Shown here piece by piece: positions 43,024-53,181 of a stretch of 64,000 bases of DNA. The notes beneath the pieces are model-generated. The model was given only the letters and a program-made list of their open reading frames with translations. It ran no database searches and was not told the DNA's origin. The stretch lies in the NCBI RefSeq assembly GCF_039544005.1, contig NZ_BAABKV010000001.1, forward strand, positions 5,890,001-5,954,000. The letters run 5' to 3'. Made by a program: the position numbers and the translations under genes. The stretch's first letter is position 1; every line of letters starts with the position of its first letter. The DNA comes from Kitasatospora paranensis. GTDB taxonomy: Bacteria; Actinomycetota; Actinomycetes; Streptomycetales; Streptomycetaceae.

Positions 43024-45117
43024 GTGCGCCCCATCACGAGTATCGAGCGGTCCACGACGCCCTTCGAGGTCGTCAGCCCCTACCAGCCGAACGGCGACCA
43101 GCCGGCGGCCATCGCCGAGCTGGAACGGCGGATCCGAGCCGGCGAGAAGGACGTCGTCCTGCTCGGCGCCACCGGCACCGGCAAGTCGGCGACGACCGCC
43201 TGGATGATCGAGAAGCTCCAGCGGCCCACCCTGGTGATGGCGCCCAACAAGACGCTCGCCGCCCAGCTCGCCAACGAGTTCCGCGAGCTGCTGCCCAACA
43301 ACGCCGTCGAGTACTTCGTCTCGTACTACGACTACTACCAGCCCGAGGCCTACGTCCCGCAGACGGACACCTACATCGAGAAGGACTCCTCGATCAACGA
43401 GGAGGTCGAGCGGCTGCGCCACTCGGCGACCAACTCGCTGCTCACCCGCCGCGACGTCGTCGTGGTCGCCTCGGTCTCCTGCATCTACGGTCTCGGCACC
43501 CCGCAGGAGTACGTGGACCGGATGGTCCCGCTCAAGGTCGGCGAGGAGATCGACCGGGACGCCCTGCTGCGCCGCTTCGTCGACATCCAGTACACCCGCA
43601 ACGACCTCGCCTTCACCCGCGGCACCTTCCGGGTCCGCGGCGACACCATCGAGATCTTCCCGGTGTACGAGGAACTCGCCGTCCGGATCGAGATGTTCGG
43701 CGACGAGATCGAGGCGCTCTACACCCTGCACCCGCTCACCGGCGAGATCATCAGCCAGGACGACTCCGTCTACGTCTTCCCCGCCTCCCACTACGTCGCC
43801 GGCCCGGAGCGGATGGCCCGCGCGGTCAACGACATCGAGAAGGAGCTCGGCGAGCGCCTCGCCGTCCTGGAGAAGCAGGGCAAGCTGTTGGAGGCCCAGC
43901 GGCTGCGGATGCGCACCACCTACGACCTGGAGATGCTCCGCCAGATCGGCTCCTGCTCCGGCGTGGAGAACTACTCGATGCACTTCGACGGCCGCGAGCC
44001 GGGCACCGCGCCCAACACCCTGCTCGACTACTTCCCGGAGGACTTCCTCCTGGTCATCGACGAGTCGCACGTCACCGTCCCGCAGATCGGCGCGATGTAC
44101 GAGGGCGACGCCTCCCGCAAGCGCACCCTGGTCGACCACGGCTTCCGGCTGCCCTCGGCGATGGACAACCGCCCGCTCAAGTGGGAGGAGTTCCTCGGGC
44201 GGATCGGCCAGACCGTCTACCTCTCGGCGACCCCCGGCAAGTACGAGCTGTCGCGCGGCGACGGCGCGGTCGAGCAGATCATCCGCCCCACCGGCCTGAT
44301 CGACCCCGAGGTGATCGTCAAGCCGACCGAGGGCCAGATCGACGACCTGGTGCACGAGGTCCGCCGGCGGGTCGAGAAGGACGAGCGCGTCCTGGTCACC
44401 ACCCTCACCAAGAAGATGTCCGAGGACCTCACCGACTACATGCTCGGTCTCGACATCCGGGTCCGGTACCTGCACAGCGACATCGACACGCTGCGCCGGG
44501 TCGAGCTGCTGCGCGAGCTGCGCGCCGGCGAGTACGACGTGCTGGTCGGCATCAACCTGCTCCGCGAGGGCCTCGACCTCCCCGAGGTGTCGCTGGTGGC
44601 GATCCTGGACGCCGACAAGGAGGGCTTCCTGCGCTCCGGCACCTCGCTGATCCAGACCATCGGGCGCGCGGCGCGCAACGTCTCCGGCCAGGTGCACATG
44701 TACGCCGACCGGATCACCCCGGCGATGGAGCTCGCGATCGACGAGACCAACCGCCGCCGCGCCGTGCAGCAGGCCTACAACGAGGCCAACGGCATCGACC
44801 CGCAGCCGCTGCGGAAGAAGATCGGCGACATCCTCGCCACCATGGCCCGCGAGGACGTCGACACCGACGAGCTGCTCTCCACCGGGTACCGCGGCGCCGC
44901 GGGCAAGGGCCGGGCCCCCGTCCCGGCGCTGGGGGCGGGCGCCAAGCCCGCCAAGAGCCTGCCGGCCGCCGAGCTCGCCCAGCTCATCCAGGACCTCACC
45001 GACCGGATGCACGCGGCCGCCGCGGAGCTGCAGTTCGAGGTCGCGGCCCGGCTGCGCGACGAGGTCGGCGAGCTCAAGAAGGAGCTCCGGCAGATGCGCG
45101 AGGCCGGCATGGCGTGA
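43024..45117 (+). CDS. uvrB: Excinuclease ABC subunit B
   Basis: The 697-residue DNA helicase-like subunit verifies lesions and loads UvrC in nucleotide excision repair. Walker A LLGATGTGKSATTAW, the beta-hairpin segment YDYYQPEAYVPQTDTYIEKD, motif III/IV segments (LLVIDESHVTVPQIG, YLSATPG), the helicase VI region QTIGRAARN and a C-terminal UVR motif (FEVAARLRDEVGELKKEL) are all present. The start is GTG at 43024 with a TACGGT box six bases upstream and no ribosome site, suggesting a leaderless message. uvrA and uvrC follow within 10 kb. No LexA box (GAAC-N4-GTTC) was seen upstream. Confidence 0.97.
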   Translation: MRPITSIERSTTPFEVVSPYQPNGDQPAAIAELERRIRAGEKDVVLLGATGTGKSATTAWMIEKLQRPTLVMAPNKTLAAQLANEFRELLPNNAVEYFVSYYDYYQPEAYVPQTDTYIEKDSSINEEVERLRHSATNSLLTRRDVVVVASVSCIYGLGTPQEYVDRMVPLKVGEEIDRDALLRRFVDIQYTRNDLAFTRGTFRVRGDTIEIFPVYEELAVRIEMFGDEIEALYTLHPLTGEIISQDDSVYVFPASHYVAGPERMARAVNDIEKELGERLAVLEKQGKLLEAQRLRMRTTYDLEMLRQIGSCSGVENYSMHFDGREPGTAPNTLLDYFPEDFLLVIDESHVTVPQIGAMYEGDASRKRTLVDHGFRLPSAMDNRPLKWEEFLGRIGQTVYLSATPGKYELSRGDGAVEQIIRPTGLIDPEVIVKPTEGQIDDLVHEVRRRVEKDERVLVTTLTKKMSEDLTDYMLGLDIRVRYLHSDIDTLRRVELLRELRAGEYDVLVGINLLREGLDLPEVSLVAILDADKEGFLRSGTSLIQTIGRAARNVSGQVHMYADRITPAMELAIDETNRRRAVQQAYNEANGIDPQPLRKKIGDILATMAREDVDTDELLSTGYRGAAGKGRAPVPALGAGAKPAKSLPAAELAQLIQDLTDRMHAAAAELQFEVAARLRDEVGELKKELRQMREAGMA

Positions 45118-45128
45118 GCCGGCCGGGG

Positions 45129-45154
45129 CCGGGCACCCGCCCCTGGGTGCCCGG
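45129..45154 (+). terminator. Terminator after uvrB
   Basis: CCGGGCACCC (45129-45138) pairs perfectly with GGGTGCCCGG (45145-45154), 11 bases after the stop. Confidence 0.7.
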
Positions 45155-45320
45155 TACCCGAAGGCCCTAGGCTGGCCTGCGGGTACCGGCCGCCGGACGG
45201 ATGTCGGCGGCGGCGGTGCCGGCCGCAGCATGGGGGCCTCAGCCGGGGGACGGCACCGGGGTGTTCCGTCGTCGTTCCGGGGTGGGCGCTCGCCCGCCGG
45301 GGGAGAGAAGAGGTAGCACC

Positions 45321-45908
45321 GTGTCGGTGAGTCTGGCCAAGGGACAGCAGGTCAGCCTGCAGAAGAGCACGGGGGAGTCGCTGACGGTCGTCCGGATGGG
45401 GCTCGGCTGGAAGGCGGCGCCCCGACGCGGCCTGTTCGGCACCCGGGCCCGCCAGGTGGACCTGGACGCCTCGGCCCTGCTGTACGCCGAGAAGACCCCG
45501 TCCGACGTGGTCTTCTTCCGGCACCTGGAGAGCAACGACGGCTCGGTGCGGCACACCGGCGACAACCTGACCGGCGGCACGGGGGCCGTCGCCGCGGGCG
45601 ACGACGAGTCGATCCTGGTCGACCTGCTGCACGTGCCGGTGCACATCACCCAGATCGTCTTCACGGTCAGCTCCTACACCGGCCAGACCTTCGCCGAGGT
45701 GGAGGACGCGCACTGCCGGCTGGTCGACGAGGCCAGCGGGCAGGAGCTGGCCCGCTACCGCCTCGCGGCGGGCGGCCGGCACACCGGGCAGATCATGGCC
45801 AAGGTGTTCCGCGAGGAGTCCGGCGGCTGGGCCATGCAGGCCATCGGCGCCCCGGCCCGGGCCCGCACCTTCCAGGACATGCTGCCCGCGATCGAGCCCT
45901 TCCTCTGA
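45321..45908 (+). CDS. TerD-family protein
   Basis: The 195-residue cytosolic calcium-binding stress protein of the TerD/TerZ type has SLAKGQQVSL, VRMGLGWKA, VDLDASALLY, HTGDNLTGG and DDESILVDLLHVPVHITQIVFTVSSY (EF-hand-like acidic sites). The GTG at 45321 follows an AGAGG site. It is followed after a 220-base leader by a TerC-type transporter, suggesting a shared metal-stress role. Streptomycetes have many TerD paralogues; the role of this one is unproven. Confidence 0.9.
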   Translation: MSVSLAKGQQVSLQKSTGESLTVVRMGLGWKAAPRRGLFGTRARQVDLDASALLYAEKTPSDVVFFRHLESNDGSVRHTGDNLTGGTGAVAAGDDESILVDLLHVPVHITQIVFTVSSYTGQTFAEVEDAHCRLVDEASGQELARYRLAAGGRHTGQIMAKVFREESGGWAMQAIGAPARARTFQDMLPAIEPFL

Positions 45909-45935
45909 GGTCCACCAGGGCGGCTCTTTACCTTT

Positions 45936-45965
45936 TTTACCTTCTCTTGGGGATTCTGTTAGCCT
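45936..45965 (+). promoter_or_regulatory. Candidate promoter of the riboswitch-terC transcript
   Basis: TTTACC (45936-45941) and TAGCCT (45960-45965) are 18 bases apart, in an unusually T-rich stretch. Transcription would start around 45972, right at the first helix of the riboswitch. Confidence 0.45.
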
Positions 45966-45973
45966 CGCAGGAG

Positions 45974-46090
45974 CGGAGGGGAGTACTCCCCAAGCGGTGA
46001 CCCCGTCAACACGGACGCCCGCCCATCGGGCGTCCCGGGGTGCCCGCCCGCGTGCTCGCCCGGCGAGCCGCTGGGTGGAGGAGACCTCCG
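45974..46090 (+). promoter_or_regulatory. yybP-ykoY-type manganese riboswitch
   Basis: The leader of the TerC gene has the hallmarks of this class: the conserved GGGGAGTA (45978-45985) directly after the P1 5' strand CGGAGG (45974-45979), a CCGTCAACACGG element (about 46003-46014), further GC-rich helices, and GGAGACC before the P1 3' strand CCTCCG (46085-46090). Members sense Mn2+ and commonly precede TerC/Alx-family exporters, as here. The terC ribosome site is 27 bases beyond P1, so translational or anti-sequestering control is likely. Confidence 0.82.
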
Positions 46091-46128
46091 GCAGTGACGA
46101 TGATCGCCTACCTGCCGGAGGAGCAGCA

Positions 46129-47109
46129 GTGGACGTCTCCCTTGGATTGTGGATCGGCACCGTCGGGGTGCTGGTCGCCCTGATCGTGGCCGACTTCTTC
46201 ATCGGCGGCCGCAAGCCGCACGAGGTCTCGCTCAAGGAGGCCGGGATCTGGACGGCCGTCTGGGTCGCGCTGGCGGCCCTCTTCGGCGCCTTCGTCTGGT
46301 GGCACTCGGGCTCCCGGCCGGCCGGTGAGTTCTTCGCCGGCTACATCACCGAGAAGTCGCTGAGCGTCGACAACCTCTTCGTCTTCATCCTGATCATGGG
46401 CAAGTTCGCGGTGCCGCGGATCTACCAGCAGCGCGTGCTGATGGTCGGCGTGATCATCGCGCTGGTGCTGCGCGCGGTCTTCATCGCCGGCGGCGCCGCC
46501 CTGATCAACAACTTCTCCTGGGTCTTCTACTTCTTCGGCGCCTTCCTGATCTGGACGGCGTGGAAGCTGGTGAAGGACGCCCTCGCCGGTGAGGAGGACG
46601 AGGAGTTCGAGGAGAACCGTCTGCTCAAGGCGGTCGAGCGGCGCGTTCCGTCGACCGACGTCTACCACGGGACCAAGCTCTTCGTCCGGGAGAACGGCCG
46701 CCGGCTGATGACCCCGATGCTGATCGTGATGATCGCCATCGGCACCACCGACGTGCTGTTCGCGCTGGACTCGATCCCGGCGATCTTCGGCCTCACCCAG
46801 GACGCCTACATCGTCTTCACCGCCAACGCCTTCGCCCTGATGGGCCTGCGCCAGCTGTACTTCCTGATCGGCGGCCTGCTGAAGAAGCTGGTCCACCTCT
46901 CGTACGGCCTCTCCGTGATCCTCGGGTTCATCGGCGTGAAGCTGGTGCTGCACGCGCTGCACGAGAGCGGCGTGCACGTGCCGGAGATCGGCATCCCGCT
47001 CTCGCTGGGCTTCATCGTCGCGGTGCTGGCCGTGACCACCGCGACCAGCCTGATCGCGTCCCGCCGGCAGGCGGCCGAGGGCGAGGAGCCCGCGAAGATC
47101 GACGCCTGA
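46129..47109 (+). CDS. TerC-family integral membrane protein, probable manganese exporter
   Basis: The 326-residue protein has about nine transmembrane segments and the TerC signature motifs EKSLSVDNLFVFI and TTDVLFALDSIPAIFG, whose acidic residues line the metal path. It acts in the plasma membrane; relatives such as Alx/MntP-associated TerC export Mn2+ or supply it to exoproteins. The GTG at 46129 follows GGAGGAG by seven bases. Regulation by the yybP-ykoY riboswitch upstream fits manganese transport. Confidence 0.9.
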   Translation: MDVSLGLWIGTVGVLVALIVADFFIGGRKPHEVSLKEAGIWTAVWVALAALFGAFVWWHSGSRPAGEFFAGYITEKSLSVDNLFVFILIMGKFAVPRIYQQRVLMVGVIIALVLRAVFIAGGAALINNFSWVFYFFGAFLIWTAWKLVKDALAGEEDEEFEENRLLKAVERRVPSTDVYHGTKLFVRENGRRLMTPMLIVMIAIGTTDVLFALDSIPAIFGLTQDAYIVFTANAFALMGLRQLYFLIGGLLKKLVHLSYGLSVILGFIGVKLVLHALHESGVHVPEIGIPLSLGFIVAVLAVTTATSLIASRRQAAEGEEPAKIDA

Positions 47110-47119
47110 CCGGCCGGTC

Positions 47120-47156
47120 CCGGCCCCGGCCCGCTCCGCGAGCGGGCCGGGGCCGG
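47120..47156 (+). terminator. Terminator after terC
   Basis: A perfect 17-base stem (47120-47136 with 47140-47156) with a 3-base loop, 11 bases after the stop. Confidence 0.8.
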
Positions 47157-47266
47157 TCCGGTTCGGCGCGAACGGGCCCCACGACGTGCCGCGTGCCGCG
47201 CGTCCTCCTGCGGTTGACCCGGAGGCGGAGTAGCGTGGTGATCAGCAGTCGTGGTTCCGAGTCTTC

Positions 47267-47293
47267 GCCCGCGGTGATGTGCCGCGGGCTTTT
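47267..47293 (+). promoter_or_regulatory. Leader hairpin with T-run upstream of the cold-shock gene
   Basis: GCCCGCGG/CCGCGGGC (47267-47274 with 47282-47289) followed directly by TTTT looks like an intrinsic terminator, but lies 82 bases upstream of the cold-shock start, so it is a candidate attenuator or temperature-responsive leader element. TAGCGT at 47231-47236 is a candidate -10 upstream of it. Confidence 0.5.
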
Positions 47294-47374
47294 CGCTGTC
47301 TCCGCACCATGGCGATCACCTCCGCACGGGCCCGCACAGAGCGAGTCCGGCACCTAGTGCGACAGGGAAAAAGC

Positions 47375-47578
47375 ATGACTCAGGGCACCGTGAAGTGGTT
47401 CAACGCCGAGAAGGGGTTCGGCTTCATCGAGCAGGAGGGCGGCGGCCCCGACGTCTTCGCCCACTACTCCAACATCGACGGCCAGGGCTTCCGTGAGCTC
47501 CAGGAGGGCCAGCGTGTCGAGTTCGACGTCACGCAGGGCCAGAAGGGCCCGCAGGCCGAGCGGATCCGCGTGATCTGA
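47375..47578 (+). CDS. Cold-shock protein, CspA family
   Basis: The 67-residue single OB-fold RNA chaperone has RNP1 KGFGFI and RNP2 VFAHY motifs and the start TQGTVKWFNAEKGFGFI. It melts RNA structure at low temperature or in growth. The ATG at 47375 was chosen for the standard length; AGGGAAA lies upstream. The long leader contains a terminator-like hairpin that may regulate it. Confidence 0.95.
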   Translation: MTQGTVKWFNAEKGFGFIEQEGGGPDVFAHYSNIDGQGFRELQEGQRVEFDVTQGQKGPQAERIRVI

Positions 47579-47592
47579 CCACCCCGGCTCCA

Positions 47593-47636
47593 GGGGCCCC
47601 CGAGCACGGACGCTGCCCGTCCGGCCCGGGGGCCCC
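47593..47636. terminator. Bidirectional terminator after the cold-shock gene
   Basis: GGGGCCCCCG (47593-47602) pairs with CGGGGGCCCC (47627-47636); a smaller ACGGAC/GTCCG stem lies inside. Convergent genes flank it. Confidence 0.65.
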
Positions 47637-47664
47637 GCCGTTTCCGGGGCCGCGCCGCTCCGGG

Positions 47665-48318
47665 CTACCAGCCGCGCTCGCGCCATTCGGCGAGGTGCGG
47701 GCGCTCCGCGCCGAGGGTGGTGTCGTTGCCGTGGCCGGGGTAGACCCAGGACTCGTCCGGCAGCACGTCGAAGATCTTCTCGTTGACGTCGCGGAACAGG
47801 CTCGCGAAGGCCTCCGGGTCCTTCCAGGTGTTGCCGATGCCGCCGGGGAAGAGGCAGTCGCCGGTGAACACGTGGGGGTGGCCCTGCGGGTCGTCGTAGG
47901 TCAGCACGATCGCCCCGGGGGTGTGCCCGACCAGGTGGCGCACGGTGAGCTCGACCTGGCCGACCCGCAGCACGTCGCCGTCGTCCAGCAGCAGCTCGGT
48001 CGGGACGTCGATGCCTTCGGCGTCGATCCGGCCGGCCGCCGTCCGGGCACCGGTGGCCGCCACCACGTCGGCCAGCGCCGCCCAGTGGTCGTGGTGCCGG
48101 TGGGTGGTGACCACCGTGGCCAGCCGGTCGCCGACCGTCTCCAGCAGGGTGGGGCCGTCGGCCGCCGCGTCGATCAGCAGCTGCTCGTCGGTGGCCCGGC
48201 AGCGCAGCAGGTACGCGTTGTTGTCGTACGGGCCGACCGCCACCTTGGTGACGATCAGGTGGGCGAGTTCGCGGGTGTCCGGTGGTCCGCCGACCTTGAC
48301 CGCTCCGTGGTACGTCAT
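47665..48318 (-). CDS. Metallo-beta-lactamase-fold hydrolase (glyoxalase II-like)
   Basis: The 217-residue cytosolic metal hydrolase has the zinc motif THRHHDHWAAL (HxHxDH), His in LVGHTPGAIVL, Asp in FTGDCLFPG and the last His in YPGHGNDT. It resembles hydroxyacylglutathione hydrolases; in mycothiol-using bacteria the substrate may be a mycothiol thioester. The ATG at 48318 follows GAGGAG. Substrate not determined by sequence. Confidence 0.88.
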   Translation of the reverse strand: MTYHGAVKVGGPPDTRELAHLIVTKVAVGPYDNNAYLLRCRATDEQLLIDAAADGPTLLETVGDRLATVVTTHRHHDHWAALADVVAATGARTAAGRIDAEGIDVPTELLLDDGDVLRVGQVELTVRHLVGHTPGAIVLTYDDPQGHPHVFTGDCLFPGGIGNTWKDPEAFASLFRDVNEKIFDVLPDESWVYPGHGNDTTLGAERPHLAEWRERGW

Positions 48319-48384
48319 CGCACAGCTCCTCGCTCGTCATGGCGCGTCGGCGGCTGAAAGGCCGTCACCGGCATCATCGCCTGT

Positions 48385-49164
48385 TCAGTGCAGGGGAGGA
48401 AGCTCCGGCAGGGCCCGGCGGGCGTCCGGGACGAGCCCGCCGTCCCGGTGGACCTGCAGGCCGTCGCCGTCCGAGCGGCCCGCCAGCCAGGCGGCCAGCG
48501 CCCGGACGGGGCCCTCGACGGTCAGCTCCGGTGGGCCGCCGGCCCGGCCGGTCGCGGTGCGGGCGCCGGTGTCCTCGGCGACCAGGAGCAGCGGCGGCAG
48601 CCCCTCGGAGCCGGACAGCAGCCCGGCGATCCGGGCCACCTCGGCGGAGGCGAACGGCTCGGGCCAGTGCGCGGGGGTGTAGCCGGAGTCCAGGTCGACG
48701 TGGTGGTACTCGACCTCCATCAGCCGCTTCCACGGCACCTGGTGGGCCGGGAAGGTGTAGCCGGTGCGGTGGTGCAGGGTGGCCGTCCAGGCCTCGTCCG
48801 GCAGCGTCGCGGCGCAGGCGGCGAACCGCTCGGCGGTCGCCCGCAGGTCGGCGAGCTGGACGTCGAGGGGCCGCCCGGCGCCCTCGCGGATGCCGTGCTC
48901 GCGGGCCTCCGGGCTCGGGTACTGGGGGATGTCGACGCCCGTCCGCGCGGTCTCCATCAGGTTGACCAGGGAGTCGGCGTTGCGGGCCAGGTGGGCGAGG
49001 ACGTGGCCGCGGCTCCAGCCGGGCAGTGCGGACGGCCCGGTGACGTCCGCGGGGTCGAGCCCGGCGACCGTGCGCAGCAGGTGGGCGGTGGAGTCGGCGA
49101 CGGCCTTCAGGTCGCCGGCGGCGGTCTCGGCAGCCCGGTGGGCGAGGGCCTGGGGGTCGGTCAT
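48385..49164 (-). CDS. Maleylpyruvate isomerase-family mycothiol-dependent enzyme
   Basis: The 259-residue protein has an N-terminal DinB-like four-helix bundle with the metal-site signature ALPGWSRGHVLAHLARNADSL (His 54/58 region), EVEYHHVDLDSGY carrying another metal His, and a C-terminal MDMPI domain. Related enzymes isomerise maleylpyruvate with mycothiol; the substrate here is unknown. A 9-base tandem repeat lies just upstream of its ribosome site. Same strand as the MBL hydrolase, 66 bases upstream. Confidence 0.85.
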   Translation of the reverse strand: MTDPQALAHRAAETAAGDLKAVADSTAHLLRTVAGLDPADVTGPSALPGWSRGHVLAHLARNADSLVNLMETARTGVDIPQYPSPEAREHGIREGAGRPLDVQLADLRATAERFAACAATLPDEAWTATLHHRTGYTFPAHQVPWKRLMEVEYHHVDLDSGYTPAHWPEPFASAEVARIAGLLSGSEGLPPLLLVAEDTGARTATGRAGGPPELTVEGPVRALAAWLAGRSDGDGLQVHRDGGLVPDARRALPELPPLH

Positions 49165-49177
49165 GGCGGCCTCCGGT

Positions 49178-49210
49178 GGTGCGGTCGGTGCGGTCGGTGC
49201 GGTCGGTGCG
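49178..49210. repeat. Short tandem repeat GGTGCGGTC x 3.7
   Basis: Three exact copies of a 9-base unit (49178-49204) plus six bases of a fourth, 14 bases before the mycothiol-enzyme start, in its 5' leader. Possibly a slippage site affecting expression, or neutral. Confidence 0.7.
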
Positions 49211-49424
49211 AGGGACGCGGCGGACGGCGGGTGCCGCTGCCCGTCCGGTGCCGGCGGCGAGCGGCGTTGCCCGCGGGGGCCGCCGGTCGTTGTCAGGAGG
49301 ACGCTACCCCCGCGGAACGGCGCCGAACTGCGGTTTCATCGCACGGATGATCAAGCCGCCGGGCGCCCATCACTCGTTCGGGTGGTCTCCGGTGGACAAG
49401 CTCGATATTCGAACGCCTGAGCTA

Positions 49425-49430
49425 TAGGCT
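49425..49430 (+). promoter_or_regulatory. Candidate uvrA -10 box
   Basis: TAGGCT lies within CTATAGGCT about 95 bases before the uvrA start, in a small AT-rich dip. No well-spaced -35 and no LexA box (GAAC-N4-GTTC) were found. Confidence 0.35.
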
Positions 49431-49525
49431 GGCGGTCCGAAGCCGGAAGAAAACGCCCATCTCGCTCGTTGGTCCCCTTGGGGCCACACGAAGCCCCACC
49501 TCCCCGGAGAAAGGCGCCAGAAGCA

Positions 49526-52480
<2,955 letters not shown>

Positions 52481-52509
52481 CGACCCCCGCGGGCGACCTG
52501 CGGGCGCCC

Positions 52510-52537
52510 GCCCGCCCCGGCCCCGGCCGGGGCGGGC
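52510..52537 (+). terminator. Terminator after uvrA
   Basis: GCCCGCCCCGG (52510-52520) pairs perfectly with CCGGGGCGGGC (52527-52537), 30 bases after the restored uvrA stop, supporting that stop. Confidence 0.7.
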
Positions 52538-52603
52538 GGCTCATCAACGGGGCGTAGACTGCGGCCGGTTCGCCCGTCCACCGCGCCCGAGGAGCCGTCG
52601 CCC

Positions 52604-53116
52604 ATGTCCGAGACCGTGTCCGCGCCCGTCACCGAGGCGGGCTCCCCGGCAGCGCCCGACAGCCCGCAGACCGCCGTCGCCTCCCGCCGCACGCTGCTCT
52701 GCGGGGCCGCCGCGGTGCTCGCCGCAGGGGGCACCGTCGCGGTCGCCGGCTGCTCCTCGTCCTCCTCCGGCTCGGGCACCGGCTCGACCGGTACGGCCCA
52801 GGGCGGCGCCACCGCGGCCGGCCCCGTCGACCTCGGCGCGGCCGCCGACGTCCCGGTGGGCGGCGGCAAGGTCTACCGCGACCAGAAGATCGTCGTCACC
52901 CAGCCCACCGCCGGCCAGTACAAGGCGTTCAGCGCCCGCTGCACGCACGCCGGCTGCATCGTCGACCAGGTCAAGGACAAGCAGATCGACTGCCCCTGCC
53001 ACGGCAGCCGCTTCTCGATCACCGACGGCGCCGTCGAGGGCGGACCGGCACCCACCCCGCTGCCCGAGTACAAGGTGGTCGTCGCCGACGGCAAGGTCCA
53101 GGTCACCCCGGTCTGA
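52604..53116 (+). CDS. Tat-exported Rieske [2Fe-2S] lipoprotein
   Basis: The 170-residue protein has a twin-arginine signal (SRRTLLCGAAAVLAAGG) with a likely lipobox Cys (AVAGC), a Ser/Gly linker, then a Rieske domain with cluster-binding CTHAGC and CPCHGS. It should sit on the outer face of the membrane as a small electron carrier or redox sensor. The partner is unknown; its place between uvrA and uvrC is positional, and I know of no repair role. TAGACT about 50 bases upstream may be its -10 box. Confidence 0.9.
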   Translation: MSETVSAPVTEAGSPAAPDSPQTAVASRRTLLCGAAAVLAAGGTVAVAGCSSSSSGSGTGSTGTAQGGATAAGPVDLGAAADVPVGGGKVYRDQKIVVTQPTAGQYKAFSARCTHAGCIVDQVKDKQIDCPCHGSRFSITDGAVEGGPAPTPLPEYKVVVADGKVQVTPV

Positions 53117-53181
53117 ACCACCTGCCGCCCAGCAGCTGAAACCGGCCACGGACGGTCACCGGCAGTCGGTACGGTAGGGGC

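Noticed and set aside
49370..49525. LexA/SOS box upstream of uvrA
   Set aside because: GTTC and GAAC half-sites are present but not in the GAAC-N4-GTTC arrangement.
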